NCBI RefSeq assembly: GCF_000761155.1 | Contig: NZ_CP009533.1 | Coordinates: forward strand, 2,108,001-2,172,000 | Source of the DNA: Pseudomonas rhizosphaerae | GTDB taxonomy: Bacteria; Pseudomonadota; Gammaproteobacteria; Pseudomonadales; Pseudomonadaceae | DNA length: 64,000 nt | Reading direction: 5' to 3' | Shown here: piece after piece, positions 59,626-64,000 of the stretch | Numbering within the stretch: position 1 is the stretch's first letter | Layout of the letters: every line of letters begins with the position of its first letter | Position numbers and translations under genes: made by a program | The notes under the pieces: model-generated | The model's database searches: none | Told to the model about the DNA's origin: nothing | The model's input: only the letters and a program-made list of their open reading frames with translations

Positions 59626-59826
59626 GTGGCAGCGGTCAGTGGCCGCGAAGAGGACGGTGGAGGGTGTCAGGTATTACGCGGCAAGATTTTCGCGGCCGCT
59701 GACCGCTCCCACGAAAGCAGCCAGAACTGCATGTACTCCGTAGGAGCGGTCAGTGGCCGCGAAGAGGGCGGTGCGGTGTGTCAGGGGTTATGCGGTGTGA
59801 TTTTCGCGGCCGATGACCGCTCCCAC
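59626..59826. repeat. Tandemly duplicated REP-pair module (BIME), 2 x 114 bases
   Basis: Forward/inverse REP copies at 59626-59649 and 59687-59712 are repeated at 59740-59763 and 59801-59826, each offset by exactly 114 bases. The inner sequences are also related (both contain GTGTCAGG and ATTTTCGCGG). A partial fifth copy starts at 59835. They fill the 369-base gap between the crotonase gene and ppnN, which otherwise holds no gene. Confidence 0.88.
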
Positions 59827-59861
59827 GGAGGGGTGTGGGAGCGGATCATGGAGAGGTGAGG

Positions 59862-61235
59862 TCAGGTCACTACGCGGTAGCAAGGCACATAGGCTGCGCC
59901 ACCTGGCAGCTTCATGCGGTTCTGCTCGACGAAGGCTTGCAGCAGTTTGTCCAGCGGTTCCATTACGGCAGCGTCACCCCGGATCTGGTACGGGCCGTGT
60001 TCTTCGATCAAGCGAATACCCTTGTCTTTCACGTTGCCCGCCACGATCCCCGAAAACGCCCGGCGCAGGTTGGCTGCCAATTGATGCGGGGGCAGGGCGC
60101 GGCTCAGTTCCAGATTGGCCATGTTGGCATGGGTCGGATCGAAGGGACGCTGAAAGCTTTCTTCGATCTTCAGCAGCCAATTGAAATGGAACGCATCGTT
60201 GCGCTCGCGGCGGAACAATTTGACCTTCTTCAGCGACTCGGTCATCTCCCGTGCCACTTCGGCCGGGTTGTCGATGATGATCTGGTAATGCTCGCGCGCC
60301 GCCTCGCCCAACGTCGCGACCACGAAATGATCGAGTTGCTGCAAATAGGCCTCGGCGCTCTTGGGCCCGGTCAGGATCACCGGGAACGGCAGGCCATGGT
60401 TGTCCGGGTGCATCAGAATGCCCAGCAGGTACAGGAATTCCTCGGCCGTGCCCGCGCCGCCGGGGAAGATGATGATCCCGTGGCCTACTCGCACGAACGC
60501 CTCCAGGCGCTTTTCGATATCCGGAAGGATGACCAGCTCGTTGACGATCGGGTTCGGCGCTTCTGCCGCAATGATCCCCGGCTCGGTCAGGCCCAGGTAG
60601 CGCCCGCCGCTCATGCGCTGCTTGGCATGGGCGATGGTGGCGCCTTTCATCGGGCCTTTCATCACGCCAGGGCCGCAGCCGGTGCAGATGTCCAACTTGC
60701 GCAGACCCAGCTCATGGCCGACTTTCTTGGTGTACTTGTATTCGTCCGAGTTGATCGAGTGCCCGCCCCAGCACACCACCATCTTGGGTTCCAGGCCGGC
60801 GCGCAGGGTGCGGGCATTGCGCAATAGATGAAAAACGTAGTCGGTGATGCCTTGGGAGTCGCTGAGGTCGATGCGCTGGCTGTCCAGCTCGCTTTCGGTG
60901 TAGACGATGTCGCGCAGTGCGCTGAACAGCATTTCGCGGGTGCTGGCGATCATCTCGCCGTCAACGAAGGCATCGGCCGGGGCGTTCAGCAGTTCCAGGC
61001 GCACGCCGCGGTCCTGCTGGTGGATGCGCACTTCGAAATCCTGGTAGGCATCGAGGATGGTCTTGGCGTTGTCGACATGGGCGCCGGTATTGAGGATGGC
61101 CAGGGCGCACTGGCGGAAGAGGGTGTAGGTGCTGCCTGAACCGGCGGCACTGAGTTGCTGTACTTCACGCTGGGAGAGGGTTTCAAGGCTGCCCTTGGGG
61201 CTGACCGAGGCATTGATCACATTTCTTGGGGCCAT
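59862..61235 (-). CDS. ppnN: Nucleotide 5'-monophosphate nucleosidase (PpnN/YgdH)
   Basis: 457 aa, matching the 454-aa E. coli enzyme. An N-terminal regulatory domain (about 1-140) is followed by the LOG-family core with the hallmark PGGAGTAEEFLYLLG (about 280-295) and the upstream CGPGVMKGPMKGA (about 225), then a C-terminal domain. It cleaves purine and pyrimidine NMPs to base and ribose 5-phosphate and is stimulated by (p)ppGpp in E. coli. ATG 61235 (MAPRNVINASVSP) has AAGGGA upstream. The 30-residue upstream extension is unlikely. Confidence 0.93.
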   Translation of the reverse strand: MAPRNVINASVSPKGSLETLSQREVQQLSAAGSGSTYTLFRQCALAILNTGAHVDNAKTILDAYQDFEVRIHQQDRGVRLELLNAPADAFVDGEMIASTREMLFSALRDIVYTESELDSQRIDLSDSQGITDYVFHLLRNARTLRAGLEPKMVVCWGGHSINSDEYKYTKKVGHELGLRKLDICTGCGPGVMKGPMKGATIAHAKQRMSGGRYLGLTEPGIIAAEAPNPIVNELVILPDIEKRLEAFVRVGHGIIIFPGGAGTAEEFLYLLGILMHPDNHGLPFPVILTGPKSAEAYLQQLDHFVVATLGEAAREHYQIIIDNPAEVAREMTESLKKVKLFRRERNDAFHFNWLLKIEESFQRPFDPTHANMANLELSRALPPHQLAANLRRAFSGIVAGNVKDKGIRLIEEHGPYQIRGDAAVMEPLDKLLQAFVEQNRMKLPGGAAYVPCYRVVT

Positions 61236-61641
61236 TCTATATTCCCTTAACGCAATGTAGCGCGGCCGCACGGGCCGCCCCATCTGGATAGTGAGCGACT
61301 TCACCGGCGCCGGGCTGTCTGGCACGGGCGCTGGGTCTGCTGGTCCTGCTGGCGAAAAACCGGTTTCTCCTGAGCGTGGGAGCTGCTGGACGCCGGCCTC
61401 ATCTTACTCTGCGCCGCTGCGCGTCGGTCAACGTCCGTCGGCACAAAAACTTCAATGCAGTGAATTGCTTGGCAGCGCACCGCGTTACCTGTGACACTTA
61501 CGGTGACCGAGTCGTGAACCTTATACCTGCGCGCCCGGTCGATAGCTGCGGCCAACCCTTTTACCTGTGCCGCTTTCGGGTCAATGCTGTGGATACCTGC
61601 CAGCGATTGTCTTGGCCCGTCTACTTCCTGGAGAACACCCC
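61236..61641. other. 406-base divergent promoter region, ppnN / pcs
   Basis: No gene is supported. Small open frames here lack ribosome sites. Besides promoters for both neighbours I see no repeat, terminator or RNA motif of note. Confidence 0.5.
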
Positions 61642-62361
61642 GTGATACTGATCAGACCCTCGGCCACGCTCAAAGCATGGGGCGCCCACGGCTTCACCGC
61701 CACCGGCGTGGTGCTGGCCTTTCTTGCCACACTGGCCCTGTTCGATGGCCAGCCGAAGATCTGCCTGCTGTGGCTGGGCTTGGCGCTGGTGGTCGACGGC
61801 GTCGATGGCTCGCTGGCACGCAAGCTCAACACCCAGTCGGTGCTGCCGCACTTCGATGGCTCGACGCTGGATCTGGTGATCGACTACCTGACCTACGTGT
61901 TCATTCCGGCGCTGTTCATCTATCGCTACATTCCCTTGCCCGAGTTCACCATGCTGATCACCGTCAGCATCATCCTGGTGTCGTCGCTGTTTTGCTTCTG
62001 CAACGTCAACATGAAGAGCAAGGACAACTACTTCGTCGGTTTCCCGGCGGCGTGGAATGTGGTGGCGCTGTGCATGTACATCATCTCGCCGTCGCCTTGG
62101 GTAGCCCTGCTGGCCGTGATCGGCCTGGCCCTGCTCACCGTGACCAAGATGAAGTTTCTGCACCCGTTCCGAGTGCGCCGCTTCATGGCGATCAACATTG
62201 CCGTAACCTCGATCTGGCTGCTGTGCACCTTCGTGCTGATCCTCAATCATCCGGCCAGCAACCCCGTTGCGATGGGGCTGTGGAGCTTGATGTCGGCCTA
62301 TTTCCTGGGCATCTGCGTCTGGCGCACAGTGGTCGAATGGCTCGGCCGCCTGCGCGCCTGA
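61642..62361 (+). CDS. pcs: Phosphatidylcholine synthase
   Basis: 239 aa integral membrane CDP-alcohol phosphatidyltransferase. The catalytic motif appears as DGVDGSLARKL followed by DGSTLDLVIDY (about 55-90), i.e. DG-x2-AR ... G-x3-D-x3-D, in the extended form of bacterial Pcs. At least six hydrophobic helices are visible. It makes phosphatidylcholine from CDP-diacylglycerol and choline. GTG start 61642 follows CTGGAGAA. The frame is open upstream, but the ribosome site favours the GTG. Confidence 0.9.
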   Translation: MILIRPSATLKAWGAHGFTATGVVLAFLATLALFDGQPKICLLWLGLALVVDGVDGSLARKLNTQSVLPHFDGSTLDLVIDYLTYVFIPALFIYRYIPLPEFTMLITVSIILVSSLFCFCNVNMKSKDNYFVGFPAAWNVVALCMYIISPSPWVALLAVIGLALLTVTKMKFLHPFRVRRFMAINIAVTSIWLLCTFVLILNHPASNPVAMGLWSLMSAYFLGICVWRTVVEWLGRLRA

Positions 62362-62370
62362 TGCCTGGAT

Positions 62371-63501
62371 TCAAGCGCCGGGCAGGCTGAGCATCTCGAT
62401 CCACAAGGCGCCTTTGCCCGAAGGCGCCTCCCCGGTGCGGGTCAGTGCGCCTTGCGCGCCAACCGCGTAACTGCCTACCTTGTCGGCTTTCTCACCGGTC
62501 ACCAGCAACCAGCGTCCGCTCGGCGAGAAGGCGATGTTGCGCGGTTGTTTTTCCTGCAACGGGTAGTTGCCCTGGAAACTCAGGGTGCCACTGGCCGGAT
62601 CGGCCTTGAATGCCGACACCGAGCTGGTGGTGCGCTCGGTGATATAGATCAGCTGGCCGTCGGGCGATACTCGAACGTCCGCAGCCCAGATGCGCGGCGT
62701 CGGGTCGTCCTTGAGGTCGTTGTTGGCTGCGTTGCGAATTTCGCCGTGCGCCAGGTTCAACGATTTCGGTACGCCTTCGGCATGGGCGACCTTGGTCAGG
62801 GCGCCGGTTTGCGGGTCGATCGAAAAGCTGTCGACCGTGCCACTGAGTTCACCCACCACGTAGAGAAACTTGCCGCCTGGCGCGAAGGCGATGTGGCGCG
62901 GGCCGCTGCCGGCCGTTACCAACGCATGCCCGGGACCGATGGGCTCCAATGCGCCGTTCTGCTGGTTGAAGGAGAACTGCAGCACCTTCTCGTCGCCGAG
63001 CGTGGTGGCGTAAACGAAATGGTTGCTGGGATCGCTTCGAACCGAGTGGGCATAAGGGCCCGTAGTGTAGACCTTGCTGTCCTTGGCCGGACGATGCTGC
63101 GCATCGATGGCCTGCACGGTCAGTACGTTGCCGCCGTAGGAGGCGCCCATCAGGTAGCGGCCGCTGCGGTCGGTGCTCAGATAGGCCAGGCTTGCCGCCA
63201 GTGGCGCTTCGGCGGTCGGTGCCAGTTGGCCAGTGGCCGGATCGATGCGATAGGCCATGACTCGGAACGGCTCGACCCGCAGCGCGGCGTACAGGGTGGT
63301 GTGGTCGGGGCTCAACGCCATGGGGTTGACCTTGTCACCAGCGGACGTCTGGTGCAGCAGGGTCAAGGCGCCGGTGGCTTCATCCAGGCGGTACTGGGAA
63401 ATCATGCCGTCGTCGGGGCTAGAAATGTAAGCGAAGGTATTGGCCTGGGCCACACCGCCTGCACAGCCGATAGCGGCAGCAAGAAGCAAGTGTTTACGCA
63501 T
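62371..63501 (-). CDS. Periplasmic lactonase-family beta-propeller protein
   Basis: 376 aa. A signal peptide (MRKHLLLAAAIGCAGGVAQA, cleavage before NTF) is followed by a seven-bladed propeller of the 6-phosphogluconolactonase/YbhE type: YISSPDDGMISQYRLDEATGALTLL, SGPRHIAFAPGGKFLYVV and QPRNIAFSPSGRWLLVTGE are successive blades. The export signal argues against a cytoplasmic Pgl role. The lactone substrate is unknown. It converges with pcs with 9 bases between. Confidence 0.88.
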   Translation of the reverse strand: MRKHLLLAAAIGCAGGVAQANTFAYISSPDDGMISQYRLDEATGALTLLHQTSAGDKVNPMALSPDHTTLYAALRVEPFRVMAYRIDPATGQLAPTAEAPLAASLAYLSTDRSGRYLMGASYGGNVLTVQAIDAQHRPAKDSKVYTTGPYAHSVRSDPSNHFVYATTLGDEKVLQFSFNQQNGALEPIGPGHALVTAGSGPRHIAFAPGGKFLYVVGELSGTVDSFSIDPQTGALTKVAHAEGVPKSLNLAHGEIRNAANNDLKDDPTPRIWAADVRVSPDGQLIYITERTTSSVSAFKADPASGTLSFQGNYPLQEKQPRNIAFSPSGRWLLVTGEKADKVGSYAVGAQGALTRTGEAPSGKGALWIEMLSLPGA

Positions 63502-63636
63502 GGATGATCCTCGGTTTTGTTGTTGTGATCAGTCATCCTATGAGTGCCGCGCAGCGAAGTAAAGGATCCCACGCCGCCTGTTCAGCCGCGCTATGGTGGC
63601 CAGGAAAATAGCGTAAGTCGGGGAAGGGGGTATTCT

Positions 63637-63660
63637 GTAGCAGCAGCGCAAGCCGCGTCC
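63637..63660. repeat. Single REP element, GTAGCAGC family
   Basis: GTAGCAGCAGCGCAAGCCGC, one mismatch from the copies at 19707 and 23836, between the propeller gene and the last gene. Confidence 0.8.
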
Positions 63661-63721
63661 GGCCGCGCCGCGGAATTCCAGGAAGATAACGGGTATCGCG
63701 TGCGCGGCAGGTTGCGGGTGG

Positions 63722-64000
63722 TTAAAGGCTGGAACGCAGCGGGATTTCCTCGCGCATGGTGTGATTGCCTTCTTCGGGGTTGCCGATCATTTCATCATGG
63801 GCATTGCCCTGAACCAGGAACAGCTTGATATCGGCGACGCCGGCCAGCACCTTGCGCGCTTCCTCCACCGAAGCGACGTGAATGGTCGCGCCATTGGCAC
63901 TGGCCACCGGCTGCGACACGCCTTCCAGGATCGCGTGCAGCACATACGAACCACCTTCCATGGAAACAAGGTTCACTTCACTGATCTCGCCATTGTTGAC
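63722..64000 (-). CDS. DUF6482-family hypothetical protein, N-terminus outside the window
   Basis: 92 codons are visible. The frame continues to the window edge (NNGEISEVNLVSMEGGSYVLHA), so the GTG at 63976 is internal and the true start lies beyond base 64000. The pattern EGGSYVLHAILEG ... VASVEEARKVLAG ... FLVQGNAHDEMIG fits a small Pseudomonas protein family of unknown function. It ends at 63722. Confidence 0.7.
   Translation of the reverse strand, partial: VNNGEISEVNLVSMEGGSYVLHAILEGVSQPVASANGATIHVASVEEARKVLAGVADIKLFLVQGNAHDEMIGNPEEGNHTMREEIPLRSSL

Noticed and set aside
61379..61645. Small open frames between ppnN and pcs
   Set aside because: No ribosome-binding sites and no protein-like composition.

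Overview
The window is about 64 kb of high-GC bacterial chromosome from a Pseudomonas, most like the P. putida / P. fluorescens lineage. This rests on the mannitol/arabitol (mtl) operon layout, DpkA, TamA/TamB, an imuA-imuB-dnaE2 mutasome, phosphatidylcholine synthase, a Crc-family sRNA with a sigma-54 promoter, and two families of Pseudomonas REP palindromes scattered between genes. I see no rRNA, tRNA, CRISPR array, insertion sequence or prophage. The placement is inferred from gene content only.

Layout. 1-109 is the tail of a glyoxalase. 283-8707 (minus) is a polyol uptake and catabolism operon: AraC-type mtlR, then mtlE-F-G-K (ABC transporter), mtlD (mannitol dehydrogenase) and xylB/mtlY (xylulokinase). 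8802-11103 holds an RpiR-type regulator and a glycosyltransferase. 11180-18358 is a dense signalling cluster: a divergent single receiver, then a CHASE3-GAF hybrid kinase, CheR, a receiver-less CheB, a receiver-kinase and a final receiver, with the central four genes overlapping. 18444-24827 holds mltA, a small unknown gene, an orphan sensor kinase, an SH3 protein, a DUF533 protein and xthA. 24977-31118 carries an acetyltransferase and tamA-tamB. 31160-34829 carries small genes (Mor-like regulator, membrane peptide, PepSY protein, DUF883, LEA14-like lipoprotein) and dpkA. 35196-38808 is a minimal ethanolamine module (eat-eutB-eutC). 38921-41157 holds a HAD phosphatase and an EAL protein with a ruined GGDEF domain.

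41207-46424 is an SOS mutagenesis operon with a textbook LexA box. It is followed by ilvE, a small membrane protein and trehalose synthase. The 50074-50600 gap contains, on the minus strand, a CrcZ/CrcY/CrcX-like RNA: a -24/-12 promoter, many AAYAAYAA motifs, and TGTTAC/GTAACA elements upstream that lie in the 3' end of a PstS-OmpA fusion gene. 52181-59492 (minus) is a possible catabolic operon: a crotonase-like enzyme, a Tat-exported binding protein, an ATPase, a fused permease, an acyl-CoA ligase and an IclR regulator. Its substrate is unknown. The window closes with ppnN, pcs, a periplasmic beta-propeller protein and a truncated DUF6482 gene.

Links between parts. The crc-like RNA would titrate Hfq/Crc, and the mtlE leader carries a perfect AAYAAYAA motif, so the mannitol operon here is a plausible target of the catabolite-repression system whose antagonist RNA is encoded 43 kb away. 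The best candidates for something new are the ECH/ABC/ligase operon, the hybrid kinase-CheR-CheB cluster, the extra crc-type RNA locus, and a pair of related palindromes around the orphan kinase.
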